A DNA stretch of 64,000 nt, taken from positions 70,009,474 through 70,073,473 of the forward strand of contig OX411543.1 of assembly GCA_948146395.1 (NCBI GenBank), read 5' to 3'. Below are positions 1-11,099 of the stretch, piece after piece. Source of the stretch: Fragum whitleyi. Its lineage: Eukaryota > Mollusca > Bivalvia > Cardiida > Cardiidae. Made by a program: the position numbers and the translations under genes. A model generated the notes under the pieces. That model saw only the letters and a program-made list of their open reading frames with translations, did no database searches and had not been told where the DNA came from. Positions within the stretch are counted from its first letter, which is position 1. Each line of letters starts with the position of its first letter.

Positions 1-566
1 CCTTAATTTTTTCATCATTGAGTATTGAAAAACAAAACAAATATTCTAAGAGCTCATTGAGGTCAGAAGTTAAATGTGAAATAGCTTATCACTTTAATAT
101 ATGTTTCAATCAAATGATAAAATTTTTATCAAGAAATTGAGAGAATCTTTTCATTTCTTTTTCTCTATGAAAAATTGATAGAACTACATACAGGTGGTTG
201 CTGTTTCAAAGTTTCTGTACAACAAACAATCGTCACAACAACGTTGAAGACTTCATCAAGGCTATACAAATACCTTAGATTTTCTAAGAAAACAGCCAAG
301 TTAATAATAAATGATTCTCTTTGTCTCATTACAAATGATGTGTTGAGTACTACAACAGAGCAGAACAGGGTAAATTTTTCATAAGATACGGGCATGTGCG
401 TGGCTTTTTCGACAATCCCTTAAATAAGGTCTCAAAGTGTTTTTAGACAGTCAGGTAATCTTCTAATTGCCCAATGTGACAGTCTAGGCTGCTCGATGTT
501 TCTACTTCAAGCACATGTCAATTTCTTGGAAATTTTTACACTAGGGCTCATATGACTAACTCTAAC
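1..566. other. Intron of the ClpX-like gene, left edge of window
   Basis: There is no recognisable exon or repeat here. I looked on the minus strand for a Walker B-type LDE motif with an acceptor and found none. The short ORFs at 165-395 (both strands) have no family resemblance. Confidence 0.5.
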
Positions 567-731
567 CTTGTTCACATTTAGCTACATCCCAGTTAGCATT
601 TTGCAGTAACCTCTGTATAACGTCCGACACATCATCACCGACGTAACCTGGTGATGTCAGAGAGGTACAGTCCCATTCAGCAAATGGAACCTTCAACACA
701 TTGGCCAGGGTCCTCGCTAGTAATGTCTTAC
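567..731 (-). CDS. CLPX: ClpX-like coding exon 5 (Walker A end, GYVG pore loop)
   Basis: The acceptor is ccttttcag and the donor CAAG|gttagagt. It encodes (G)[20 protein letters not shown], then [13 protein letters not shown] and a helix ending [13 protein letters not shown] is the substrate-gripping loop of ClpX. It ends in phase 1; the next exon, expected to hold Walker B, is beyond the left edge. Confidence 0.88.
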
Positions 732-3700
732 CTGAAAAGGAGAGTTAATAACAGAATCATTAGGAACAACATTTTTTAACTTGGTGGTTGTTACATGACA
801 ACTGTTGTCAACCCTGCAATTATATAATATCAATAAGACTATAATACTTGATAAATTAATTTGAATATAATATCAATTGCTAAGCGTGAAACAGTTGTAA
901 ACTACCTTTAAGTTTATAGGAAGTCACAGCTGTTTTGCCCTGAGCCATCAATACAGGCTCACACAGTGTGCTACCTTGACTTATTCTATCTAATATTATC
1001 AGGGGATTTGAGGTCCCTGTGATTTTATAATTTATCAAATATTTTGAGAGGAGACAAATTGTTTGAAACAAACAATTCCTTTCTCACAATACTTTCTAAC
1101 ACACAGGATTCGTCATTTTTGTCTGCAACCTTTTTCAAATTCAACCTTACTAAACAATAAACAGGTTAAGTATCTCTTGTTCAGGTGAGCTAAAATCACA
1201 AGTAATAACGAACCACTTCCAGATGGTCCCAACATGACGATGTTCCCTTTCTCCAGAATTATATCTTCTATATCGTCAGATCCTGAAGAGAAGGGAGAAA
1301 ATGCGTCTCGATTGTCAGCAGTGTCTAGACTCTTAAGGGCTGCATCATGGATATCTGGTACTGAAATGCAGTGATAATATGGAATGAGAGGAGCGAAAAT
1401 ACTGATAATTTTAACTAGGGATGGGAATGAATATCCGAATATTCATTTTTCCCGCGAATATTCGAATACGATTTTCTAATGCAAATATTTGTTTTCATGT
1501 GACTGAATCTTAACACTGCCTTTATATCTGTAAAAGAAGTGGGAAGTAACGATTTTCTCACATCATTTTCAATCATATGTATATGAGTGTGAAGAAGGTA
1601 CAAGGAAAATCAATAATTATGACAGGTTGCAAATCTGTTTATCAGCAATCTGTCCGTGAAACATCGACCAATGTATAAATTTGTTAATATAACACCTTTG
1701 GAGAGTTGAAATCTATTTGCAAATTTTCGGATACGTCAAAGCGATTGACGTTACGTCAAACGAAATATATTTGAAAACCATAAACCATTGGCCGCGCGGC
1801 GTTTGTTATAATATTTTTCTCTTGACTCGATTTCAAAGAAAAGTAGATTATTGTCTCTTTGCCGGCAATAAGACAAGTGCACAACCATGAAGATTTGCAA
1901 TATTCGTCAATAGGACCAATTTGTGTATCTAAAAGTCAAGTCGTAGTTATGACGCTTTGATTTTCCATCGGGTAATCGACGTATTTTTCGGATTCGGGTT
2001 AATATAACATTTTGTTTCAAGAGTGTCTGTTCTATCCTACAACACTTTAGAACATGTCACCAAAAAGTGCATAAAATTGTAAAGTCTCGGAAAACGAATT
2101 CCAAAATATATGTTCTGGTCTGTCGAGGCCGAAAAAAACATCGCAATCAAAGCTTGAATCACTATGTTTTACAAACTTTTGATTGCACATTTTACACTGT
2201 ACTAATTTTTATTGTCACATAAAAAGGTAATATAAAATGAAATCAAGACAAATAATTCCAATTCTATTGGATGTGATTGGATTCTCCAAATGTGTTCACC
2301 ATTCCACAAGGTGTGAGGAACGCAAGGCAACCCTACTTGGAGATTCAATGGCGTCTCGGATCACGCCTTCGGAATTTAGTAATTTTTAATTTCATTTCTA
2401 TTAAGCATTTTTTTTCTGCAAATTAAAATCAGAGAATTCCGATTCAAGTTAAATTGAATCTCTTTTCTTAATATTCATAATCTGTACAACTAAAATATTC
2501 AAAACGAATATTCGAATATGAATTTTGGTATTCGTTCCCATCCCTAATTTTAACCCTTGTCATGCTGATTAAATTTTGTCTAAAAGTTTTCATCAAAATC
2601 AAACGGCAAAAAGCACTGAAAGTACTTACTGGAGGTCAATTTTTATTTGAAAAACCACATCTATTGACAATTCTGATTTGAAAGTGAGAAACAGGTGGTG
2701 TAGACTATCATCAGACTGCACATATGTGCAGGCTGATGTTGGTCTATAACTCCTGCCAAAGCAGGAATATTCCTGGTTCAGTATGACAAGGGTTAAATTA
2801 GGAGCCAAGACTTCAATAATTTGTTATCTGCAGGTAGTTTTAGGGACAAAGGCATTTATTTCAAAATTTCAGATGAGCCCAGCCCAAATTAAGCAACTTC
2901 AGGGCTTGTGTTAGGGTTTGATAATTAGGAGTCATTGACTCCCCAACAAAGAAAATCTTGGGGTCCAAAACCAATCTTAAAGGGGTCAAGACAACAGAAA
3001 AAGAATCTAACATGTAGAATTTTGTATAATTTTGAGTCACTTTGCCTGTTTCTTGAAATGATATGAAGTGGGCAATTAATTTTCAAAACAAAACATTAAA
3101 ATTTCAAAAAATCTTAGGTAAAAATCAATGTTTTGACAAGATGACCCCCTTTGGTGAAATTTTGAGGGGTCAAATTAAGATAATATGAAATCTATTGAGG
3201 GTTAATACTTTTCTTAGTTTAAGAAGTGGGATGTATGATTTGTGATAAAGGGACTAAGAAATAGCAAATGTGACCCATAAAGGGACCATCTGGGAACTCT
3301 GTTAAATCAATAATTGAAGAAAAAAAATATTTGTCCTAGAATAGGTCAAGCAGGTTGCATTTTAAAAAAACATTCATTGGAAGGAAGATCAATCATTCAA
3401 TATTCAGAACATTAGCAAAATGTGAAAAGTTTGTACTCCAACCAGACTGCGCAATCGTCTGACCAGGGTCGACAATTTACACACTGCCCAGATGGTCCCT
3501 TTTTGCATGACAGGTCACAACAATAAACTTATACATACCTCCTTTCCATTTTGGAGGTTTCAATTTTGCCACATTGTGTTCAACAATCTTTTTGTGATAA
3601 TAAGCAGTGACAGCCAGTCGCTGTTTGGCCAGCTCCTGTCCTATAACATGCTTGTCAAGAAAATTCTTTATCTGCAAACATAGAAAGACTCTTTGAAAAA

Positions 3701-6700
3701 ATATTTGTTCAATTAGAGGTCAACTGTAGGTTACATTTCAACTAGAAAGCCATGAATGCCTTGAGTTGCTCCACAGGCTTTAAATTCTTGTAATGGCAAA
3801 TCAATTTTTGACTAGTTTTTTAGATATTTTGGGTTCTACTGATGTTGAAAATGATTTACAAAGTTTCCACTATATAACATATAGAGAAATGACCTCCACC
3901 CATGAAAGACATATTTATCATCCAATGACAATAATTTTTGGCTGCATGAAAATGGGTCACCCAAGGATCATACCAATGAAGTTTGATTGATATCCATCAC
4001 TTACATTCTGAGAAAAAGATTTTCATAGTTACCGCCCATAAAATACATATTTTTCCTCCAATCACAATAATTTTTTGTAGACTGATAAAGGGGCTCCAAA
4101 GGATCATTCATGTAAAATTTAATTGGTATCCATCAATTAGAATCTTAGAAAACTCCCTTTTTACCATAGTTGGAAATTAGCCACGCCCATTTAATAAATG
4201 TTTTTCATTGGATCAAAATTTCTTGAAAAACTTTGAAAGAGGGTCACCCAGGGATCATTCCTGTGAAGTTTGGTTGAAATTCATCCAGTAGTTTCTGAGG
4301 AGAAGATTTTTAAAGAAAAAGTGCACAACCGGATGCTTGGACACACATACTGATGGACGGACACATGACAGACACAACGCCATGACAATAGCCCCAGTGG
4401 CCTTTGCCCAGTGGAGCTAAAAATTATCATTTGGGAAGGTAGATTATCAGGGGTCCAGATAAGAGGGGGTAAAGCAGGTCTAAAATCTTTATTTCTGATT
4501 GAAACACTATGTTGTGTGTACTCATTTGAACCGTCTGGACAATACGTTTCAAATGAGTACTAATAACATAAGGTATAAGTTAGGAATAATGAAATATTAA
4601 AATTTGAAATACAAAATACCCCCTCTATCTGTAGCTCTGAGTCATTAAGAGAATCTGCCAAGTGTGAACAGTTTCCAAGTTAGTCAGCCTGCACAGTCTG
4701 TGTTATCTGACAAGGATTGACACTTGATGCAATTGCTAGATTGTCCATTTTCATAGGAGAGATGACATAATTGAAAATGCTTTCTACACAGGGGTCCAAA
4801 ACCCTCAAATGGGTGTTTTTCACCCCCAATTTGAATCTTGTACCCCCAATTTTTGCAAGTAGCCTTCTTTGATTCATGTAAAGGGGGGACAAGTATGCTG
4901 CAAAATGACTGTTTTCACCCCCAAATTTAAAAGTCTGTGGGAACCCTACTACAGTCTTGCATTGACTCCTCAAATCATCATTTAACAGTAATTAACAGTA
5001 AGTCTAAACTTTAATTTTCCAGTGGTAGGCTAAATTGTCTAATACATGTAATAAGTTTTGTCTATCAAGCAACAGTAATCTTATTGGCAACCTCGTTTTT
5101 TTTTTTTTTTTTTTTTAATTATAAGAAATGAAAAGAATATTATAAGTTCATAGAAAAATGTAACTAAAATACTGACTGGCTCTGATTAATAATTCAGTGT
5201 GAAAAGACTGCAAAGTTTATACCTCCATGTATTAAAGATATATTCTCATTGGTTTCTCTTTTAAATAAGTAATATTTGTGTTATATAAACTTACATTATG
5301 AATATATATGACTATTCATGAATCCTTTTGTAATCCATTCAATTGATCCTAAAAAATCAAAACTTACATCTTACCTCTTTAGGTGTAGCATAGTTGTGTT
5401 GATTTGTTTCAATTTCCTCAGGTTCAGGAGCACTGAAAGTTCCAATGGACACAGTTAGTATTTGCGAGCTTCTAAACTGCCGTTTACAAACTCTATGTTG
5501 ACAGTAAGAAGTGGCTAGTCTAGGCAAATCTGAAATTGTCAATCATTGTTCAGGGGTTACCACAATTTGTTTTTCAATAGGAATCTCTATTGGTTACAGT
5601 GAGGATCCCTCCAGATAATCAGGGACCCGGGGCCTGTTTTATCAAGCATCTTATGATCATTTTTTGCTTAAGTTAAAAATTAAAGTTGCTTCGAGGGTAG
5701 TAAGTAAATATGGAATTCTGCGATGCACCATCTCATTTGAATCGTCTTCTAAAGATGATTCCTACGAGATATTGCCAGGCAGAATCTAACAATGATTGAA
5801 AACGCCAGGTATAATTTTGACTTTCTATTAATTTTTTCGTAAGAAGTTTAGTAAGACAGGCCCCCTGTTCCTTCATTTACATAGGTAGAATTTTAAATAA
5901 AGACTGAGGAAAGTAATATGTTGTGATTTATAGAGAATACGTACTTAGTGTTTTGTATGGAAAAAAATATCTAACAAGGTTTGGAGAATTGATAATTGTC
6001 AAGGCTCTGCCAAGACAATTATCAAATCCCACAGCCGAGTTAGATATTTTTTCATACAATACACTAAGTTGGTATTACATGTACTTTATCTAATAATTTT
6101 GTAAGCCTTGTTTTTTGATAGTTCTAACAGAAATACAAGTTTTTTGCAATGTTTCTAAACATAATTGTATTGTGTCATTGTTCTAAAAATATCCATGTGA
6201 TATTATATTGGGTGTTATCACAGGGATATTTGTATAGTTATAGGATAAATTATATTATCTCTGTAATCCAGGGATTTAAACTCCACTTTGGTCCTTACAA
6301 ATGAGGAACAAAGAGGAGTTAGAACCTTAGCATGAGATTGAAATTAGATTGTAATTTTCATCCCATGCACAGAATAAATAAATAAAAAGAATAAATAAAT
6401 TGTTTCTTTCATAATTGGCACTTCCATTACTGATCTGTCTCCTCTAGTCAAACTGCACAGACTGACTAGCATCAGAACTCCTCACACTTGTATGAATTTC
6501 TGAATCTAGATTGATAATTCTACCTTCCTGTACAAGAATGTTGAAATACAAAACCTGGTTGACCTGTACTAGAACCAATTTCATATCCAAATATCTATTT
6601 TACTTAATTTCAAAAGACTTTTTGGCGTGACAGGTCACTTCAATTCCTATGAACACTTTAAGAGCTTTTTTTATTAACTAGCACATTTATAGATGTTCTA

Positions 6701-6897
6701 ATGTTTTTTGGTTTTTAAACCTCACTTCAATTATAAATTTGAACCCCTATCCCTATTTCTTAAACTGGCACTATGGCTATGTAACAGCAGAAGAAAATGA
6801 ATTAATTCCCACCTTCTAGTTTGCTGTCAAAGTATGTACACCTGTTTACTGCATGAAACAGCCTGGTTGAGATGGCTTTAGATCGTAATGCTGACAT
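567..6897 (-). CDS. CLPX: Mitochondrial ClpX-like AAA+ unfoldase (5' half of gene, 5 exons in window)
   Basis: Joined coding exons on the minus strand are 6897-6813, 5529-5375, 3671-3539, 1360-1214 and 731-567. All have GT-AG borders and compatible phases, giving 228 residues before the gene leaves the window at base 1. The start is an Arg/Ser/Ala-rich, acid-poor N terminus typical of a mitochondrial targeting peptide. Then come [16 protein letters not shown] (about 78-93, the ClpX lead-in to the AAA+ module), Walker A GPSGSGKT (169-176), and the pore-1 loop GYVG (202-205) followed by the ClpX-type [12 protein letters not shown]. Known of the family: ClpX hexamers unfold proteins in the mitochondrial matrix, usually feeding ClpP. 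Walker B, sensor motifs and the C terminus are outside the window. Odd: no C4 zinc-binding domain precedes the AAA+ module, and the linker before Walker A is shorter than in human CLPX. It may therefore be a divergent paralogue rather than the main CLPX; HslU is less likely because of the surrounding motifs. Confidence 0.82.
871..953. repeat. Foldback MITE, family F (tatcaattg...caata)
   Basis: The two halves are an imperfect inverted repeat around the GAAACAG/CTGTTTTG blocks. The same outer sequence (TGGCTCAG-GC-AAACAG) is found near 7033-7114 and 36377-36460. It lies in the intron between ClpX-like exons 4 and 5. Confidence 0.6.
1214..1360 (-). CDS. CLPX: ClpX-like coding exon 4 (linker and most of Walker A)
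   Basis: The acceptor is ctgcatttcag and the donor AGTG|gttcgtta. It encodes an acidic linker, then [16 protein letters not shown]; the last glycine codon is split with exon 5. A Gly-rich nucleotide-binding loop straddling an intron supports a spliced gene rather than a processed copy. Confidence 0.87.
1416..2546. mobile_element. hAT-type non-autonomous DNA transposon, intact ends (copy A)
   Basis: The 1,131-bp element is bounded by inverted termini TAGGGATGGGAATGAATA and its near-complement ending CGTTCCCATCCCTA. It is flanked by a perfect 8-bp target duplication, ATTTTAAC (1408-1415 and 2547-2554), the hallmark of hAT transposition. There is no transposase ORF. A diverged relative is at about 59330-60484. 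It sits in the intron between ClpX-like exons 3 and 4. Confidence 0.85.
2550..2796. mobile_element. piggyBac-like MITE (TTAA-flanked CCCTTGTCATGCTG family)
   Basis: Inverted termini TTAACCCTTGTCATGCTG and CAGTATGACAAGGGTTAA enclose about 240 bp. TTAA at both borders followed by CCC is the piggyBac target and tip pattern. Relatives are at 7547-7783, 28820 onward and 39329-39566. The left tip overlaps the hAT target duplication. Confidence 0.7.
2797..3538. other. Intron of ClpX-like gene, no feature seen
   Basis: AT-rich intron DNA between the MITE and ClpX-like exon 3. I see no further structured repeat or coding signal. Confidence 0.5.
3539..3671 (-). CDS. CLPX: ClpX-like coding exon 3 (start of AAA+ module)
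   Basis: The acceptor is ctatgtttgcag and the donor GGAG|gtatgtat. It encodes [20 protein letters not shown] followed by VTAYYHKK, the helical lead-in of ClpX AAA+ proteins. It ends in phase 1. Confidence 0.87.
3740..4423 (-). mobile_element. Helentron-like element, GCTCCACTGG family (antisense on + strand)
   Basis: Read on the minus strand it starts TTTTTAGCTCCACTGG with a hairpin, carries a CGTCCGTC-type tract and body units of ~165 bp, and ends with the AAGCCATTCATGGC-type hairpin plus TTTCTAGTT. It is a shorter relative of 37436-38641. It lies co-oriented with ClpX-like transcription in the intron between exons 2 and 3. Confidence 0.7.
4455..4638. repeat. MITE, CAGATAGAGGGGGTA family
   Basis: The ends CCAGATAAGAGGGGGTA and TACCCCCTCTATCTGTAGCT form terminal inverted repeats. 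Internally it has a conserved GTACTCATTTGA palindromic centre. Relatives are at 30259-30430 and 58134-58317. Confidence 0.6.
4639..5374. other. Intron of ClpX-like gene, no feature seen
   Basis: Apart from a poly-T run at 5098-5116, nothing beyond AT-rich DNA was recognised. The 97-aa minus ORF at 4680-4973 has no splice or family support. Confidence 0.5.
5375..5529 (-). CDS. CLPX: ClpX-like coding exon 2
   Basis: The acceptor is ...caatttcag and the donor GAG|gtaagatg. It reads in frame from exon 1 and ends in phase 0. It encodes a basic stretch with Cys, His and Arg, then an acidic linker ending ATPKE, which joins [12 protein letters not shown] of the next exon to recreate the ClpX family signature. 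No CxxC pairs of a zinc-binding domain are present. Confidence 0.8.
5629..5864. repeat. MITE, GGGGCCTGTTTTACTAAAC family
   Basis: The terminal inverted repeats GGGGCCTGTTTTAT and GTAAGACAGGCCCC enclose ~235 bp. Better copies are at 21870-22084 and 61377-61618, sharing the inner block ATCTTA...CGTAAGA. Confidence 0.65.
5944..6068. repeat. Foldback element with ~32-bp arms
   Basis: CTTAGTGTTTTGTATGG with AATATCTAAC at the left is mirrored by GTTAGATATT with CATACAATACACTAAG at the right. A second inner palindrome (GATAATTGTC/GACAATTATC) lies between them. Intron of the ClpX-like gene. Confidence 0.6.
6069..6812. other. Intron of ClpX-like gene, no feature seen
   Basis: AT-rich intron between ClpX-like exons 1 and 2. 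It has short simple-sequence stretches (AATAAATAAA near 6375-6400) and no supported element. Confidence 0.45.
6813..6897 (-). CDS. CLPX: ClpX-like coding exon 1 (start codon, targeting peptide)
   Basis: The ATG at 6897 opens [19 protein letters not shown]..., basic and hydroxyl-rich with no acidic residue in the first 25 positions. The donor is GAAG|gtgggaat and the exon ends in phase 1. A pyrimidine-rich acceptor (ctctttttcag) lies 11 bases upstream of the ATG, at 6909-6919, so the exon probably starts at 6908 and a further non-coding 5' exon lies upstream. Confidence 0.72.
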
Positions 6898-7032
6898 TCT
6901 GTTTCTTTCTGAAAAAGAGAAAAATATGTACCATATTACAAATACTATATTACAGTGTTCTATCTATCCAATATGTCCCAATGTCCCTCCAACATCCATC
7001 TAATGGTGCAATAAACCATATATTACATATTT

Positions 7033-7114
7033 ATGGCTCAATCAGCATGAAACAGTTGTTACTGCCTGAACTATTATAGGCAGTTACAACTTTTTCCTGC
7101 TGAGCAATTGATAC
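7033..7114. repeat. Foldback MITE, family F
   Basis: TGGCTCAATCAGCATGAAAC and the complementary half ending GCTGAGCAATTGATA flank ACTGCCT...AGGCAGT. It is the same family as 871-953 and 36377-36460. Confidence 0.65.
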
Positions 7115-7223
7115 CAGATATTTCACCTATGTAGGCTCACCAGTGGTTTTTAAAACTTATTAAATGTTGTCTTGACATCAAGGGAAGGACAACGATAAAT
7201 TAGTTTACCCTGCAAACTGAGCC

Positions 7224-7495
7224 GCAACCATAGTGCAGTTGGTTAGGCATCAGACTTCCCATCTGGAAGTCAAGGGTTCAATCCTCGGTGGCAGCAAATA
7301 TCCTTTCCGACATTTGTCTCTCACCTATGGGTAGATAATCGTAAACCTATGTAGGATAGCAGTCGGAGGCTAGGAAAGAATGTAATGGTAGTACAGGTGA
7401 AAGAAATACCAGGAATCCATTGCTAGGTGCTCCGGCCGCCGTGATTTAACTGCAAATTGTTGAAAGCGGTGTAAACCCCATTCAAACAAACAAAT
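7224..7495 (+). mobile_element. tRNA-derived SINE
   Basis: The head looks like a degenerate tRNA with an A-box-like TAGTGCAGTTGG and a B box GGGTTCAATCC, the internal pol III promoter. The body (ATGTAATGGTAGTAC..., TTAGGTGCTCC...) recurs at 32848-32960 and 56122-56378. It ends CCATTCAAACAAACAAATA. It lies upstream of the ClpX-like start codon. Confidence 0.7.
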
Positions 7496-7546
7496 ACCCT
7501 GCAAACTGATGCTTAATCATTTGGAATCATCTGTGTTCTTTCTTTA

Positions 7547-7783
7547 CCCTTGTCATGCTGTACCTGGAATATTCTGACTTTGGAAGGAGGTAAAGACAAA
7601 GATCAGCCTAAACATATGTGCAGACTGATCTTATTTCATACCACCTTTTTTCTTTTTTAAACTAGAAAAATCAAGGAATAATATCTTTGAAATAAATACT
7701 GACCCACATTTAGGGAATTCATTGCTTTCAGATTTTTTATTTCAATGCAATTTTGCAAAGGTTTTTATTCGGCATGACAAGGG
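7547..7783. mobile_element. piggyBac-like MITE copy
   Basis: The ends CCCTTGTCATGCTG and CATGACAAGGG match the copy at 2550-2796. Flanks are TTTA and TTAT, decayed from TTAA. A half copy begins at about 7915 (CCCCTTGTCATGCTTAATAA). Confidence 0.6.
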
Positions 7784-8099
7784 TTATACCTAAAATGGCT
7801 TTCAAACTTGGATTCTCGAAGTATCTTAAAGAAACATGAATCATAATATTTTTTTTAAAATTAATCCCTTTTACTTTTCCAACTCAATAGCTATTTTGTT
7901 TTTAGTTACATAACCCCTTGTCATGCTTAATAAAAACCTTGACAAAAAAGCTTGAAAATCAAAGTGCTGAAAGCTCTGTATGCACTAAGGCCTGAATCTG
8001 ATAAGTCGAGAATTTGAGTGAATGAATGATTGAAAGTTTATTTCAAGTAACAAAGAGTTTGTAAGTGTCACATGCTGAAGTATTTCTGCAAGAAAATTA

Positions 8100-9093
8100 A
8101 TTTGTATGGATGAATACCATATAGAAATTGATCTCCATCGTTTAATACATTTTTTTCCAATCTCATTTCTTCAGTGCAGTCTGATAATTGGTCATCGAAG
8201 GATCATTCAATTTGGTTTGTATCCATCAATTAGATTCACAGAAAATGATTTTGAAAGTTTCCACTTTTCAACATATTATATTATAAAGATATGACCTTTG
8301 TCCATAAAATATATTTTTCATTTGATCACAATAGTTTTTTGAAGACTGATAATGGCACTCAAGGATCATTCAGGGGAAATTGATTGATATCCATCAGTTA
8401 TAACAGTTAGATTCTGAGTAAAATATTTTGACAGTTTCCACTTTATAACATATTGTTAATTTGTATAGAGAAATGATCTCTGTCCAAAAAATATATATTC
8501 TTCATCTGATCACATTTTTTTTTTTTTGTAGACTGATAATGGCACTCAAGAATCATTCAAGTGAAATTAATTGATATCCATCAGTTACATCAGTTAGATT
8601 CTGAGAAAATGATTTTGAAAGTTTTAAACATATAGATAAATTACCTCCATCCATGAAAGACATGTTTTTCATCTGCTCACAATAATTTTTTGTAGACTGA
8701 AAAAAGGGTCACTAAAGGATCATTGCAGTCAAAATTGGTTGATAACCATAAGTTAAATTCTGAGAAAATGATTTTGAAGTTTTCCACTATGGATCATTCA
8801 AGAGAAATTTGATTGATATCCATCTGAAAGAAGTCACATTAACATATATGGAAATGAGCCATGCCCATTAAAGCCTTGTTTTTTTATTGGATCAAAAACT
8901 TTGAACAACTTTGAAAGAGGGTCACCAAAGGATCATGCCTGTGAAGTTTGGATGAAATTCATTCAATAGTTTCTGAGGAGAAGACTTTTAAAGAAAAACT
9001 TTATGACTGAATGCACGGACGAACTGACAGACGCACGACGGACACAGTTCCACAACAATAGCCCCAGTGCCCTTCAGCCAGTGGAGCTAAAAA
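8100..9093 (-). mobile_element. Helentron-like element, GCTCCACTGG family (left end unclear)
   Basis: The right border reads CCAGTGGAGCTAAAAAA, the complement of the family 5' end, preceded by complements of the CCGTC tract. The body has several degenerate ~165-bp units with GGATCATTC and GATATCCATCAGTTA. I could not find the family 3' hairpin, so the left limit is approximate. Confidence 0.6.
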
Positions 9094-9208
9094 AAAACAA
9101 CTTAGAAGTGTTAGCTAATACTAAAAAATATTATATAGCGGATAACATGAAAACTCTTCTATAAACTAAACACAAACAGAATTAGGATTCTAAATAGCAA
9201 AAATAGGG

Positions 9209-9500
9209 CAGGGGTCACCACTAACATCAGTCCTCGTGCCCAAGACCTGTGGATTTTAGGGAGGACTGGTAGATCTTGCCATGCTGCAGGTCCTTCAGGC
9301 CAGTAATAATTGGCAGTACTTTTTCTTTCAAATTTGTCTATTCCTTTCAATACTATAATTTGCATTGCCAAATGGAAAATATTGTAGAAAGGAAATTGCT
9401 TTTCAAAAGCAATTTCTTCTTATCAAACAATGTTTTCCATGCAAATTATCCCCTAAACTTCTAAAAAACAAATAAACATGGTTTTCATGCAGGACCTGTG
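9209..9500. repeat. CAGGG MITE (5-bp-TSD family), truncated
   Basis: It begins CAGGGGTCACCACTAAC and shares the AGTCCTC and CCATGCTGCAGG blocks and the central AAGCAATTT-type hairpin with 13747-14123 and 29764-30144. The right end is lost near GACCTGTGATTGTG. Confidence 0.6.
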
Positions 9501-11017
9501 ATTGTGATGTGTAAGTAACGCGTGTTTTTGTGGGGACGGGCTGATTTTTCTGAATTTGTCAGTTGCATCCCTTGTTATTGTACACTCATGTCGGGTAATC
9601 CTGCGCCTCGTCTAAAGCTGTGCAGCAATATGACATCATGTAAATGAAGAAAATGGCCGCAAAACATAAAAGCAGAACAATGTATTTTTCATACTCAAAA
9701 TTCGATCGATTCCACCATTTTAGACAAAAAGTTCATATGTGTATTTTAAAGCAAAAAGATAACCGTTTTTGTCTGTGTTTTTCATTTTTATTTTAACAGA
9801 TTATGGACATTAATCTCAGGTTCTTTCCTCGACTGCGCAAGGTTAGCCGATGAAAACTGCGTTGATAATACGCGACGGTGCCTCTGTTCATAACCGGATT
9901 GTGTAATTCTAGTGACATTTTGTTCTATATAAAATGTCTTTTACATAGCAAAAATAGTCAACGAGTACATTCGTGTATTGTTTTATTTGTACAACCGATA
10001 TCTTTACACGAATTTTCTACTTGACTTTCTTAAGTGCACAGGGTGAGCCGGCAGCACTGTAGGACATAAAAGACGCTAAAAATGCCCTGTAAATTTAGTG
10101 ACATTTTGTATAACATAAAATTTAAGAGACGAAATGGTAAATGAGTTCAGTCAAGTATTAATTTTTGAGTACATGCTATACATCTACACAAATTTTGTAA
10201 TTGACTATCTTAAGTGCGCAGGATTAGCCGACAGCACTGTAGTCTGCTATATTTGCTTAATTCCGTGGGTATTTCTAAAGATAGCTCTAGACAACTGTGA
10301 TGACGTCATCAAAACAGAGAATTTTGGAGCTTGAAAATAACTTGCTCATCTTGTGTTTGTTTTGACACAGTCTACTTATGCGTGACTTCCTTGCTTTAGG
10401 AATAATTGAACATTATGTTAAGGAACTACACATAACATATGAAAAACTCGTTTTTCCTTTATCCCTGGCCTGTCAAAAAAAGTAGGTAAAATTAAGAACA
10501 ATACTGGGATGACACCTAAAGAAATTGGATGATACACATGCATAGTATGTCTTAAGCCTCGTCCTTAAACTTGGAGTTTACAAAATGTACATAAATACTC
10601 AAATCCTTTCATTTTAGAAGCCTACTATTTTCAAATTCAGATATTCCGAAAATTTTAGATAAAAGTTCGATGAAGTTGAATTTTGATGGACCAATCTCTC
10701 TTTTTCAAAGCAAATTTGAGCAAAACATGTGAATAATCCTTTCTCAGAATAAACTGTGAAGGAATTTAATGTTTCCTATTTTTGTTCAATATTATTTTAA
10801 AAGCCACGGAGAAAAGATAACCCACGGCTTTAGGCATATCAACCATACTGTAGGCTGATGTTGATGCATCAAAAACATACAACAAAATTCAATGTTAAAG
10901 AAATCTCCTCAAAAAAAAAAGCTTAGATCATTCAATAAGGCGAAAAATAATTAAATGTTACCTAACACCTGTAACACAACATTTTTAGGTTGACATTCAG
11001 ATTCACTCTTCAATATA
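9501..11017. other. Intergenic DNA with degenerate ~190-bp tandem triplication
   Basis: Three related blocks start near 9834, 10035 and 10215 with CTGCGCAAGGTTAGCCG, GTGCACAGGGTGAGCCG and GTGCGCAGGATTAGCCG. The last two continue into GCACTGTAG. Companion blocks TAGTGACATTTTGT are at about 9909 and 10097. No coding signal is seen. At 9600-9665, CGCCTCGTC and AAAATGGCCGC resemble promoter motifs, but no start site can be fixed. Confidence 0.4.
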
Positions 11018-11099
11018 TTGCTAGAGTACAGCTTACAGGTAAACACTCATTCGAGATACGGTAGAATGAAGAGGGTAAAATCGAACTCGACCTTTTTTA

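Noticed and set aside
4680..4973. 97-aa minus-strand ORF as a ClpX-like exon
   Set aside because: No splice borders in phase, no AAA+ similarity, and it is low-complexity intron sequence.
7224..7300. Functional tRNA gene
   Set aside because: A- and B-box-like motifs are present, but no cloverleaf with acceptor and anticodon stems could be drawn, and the sequence continues into a SINE body.
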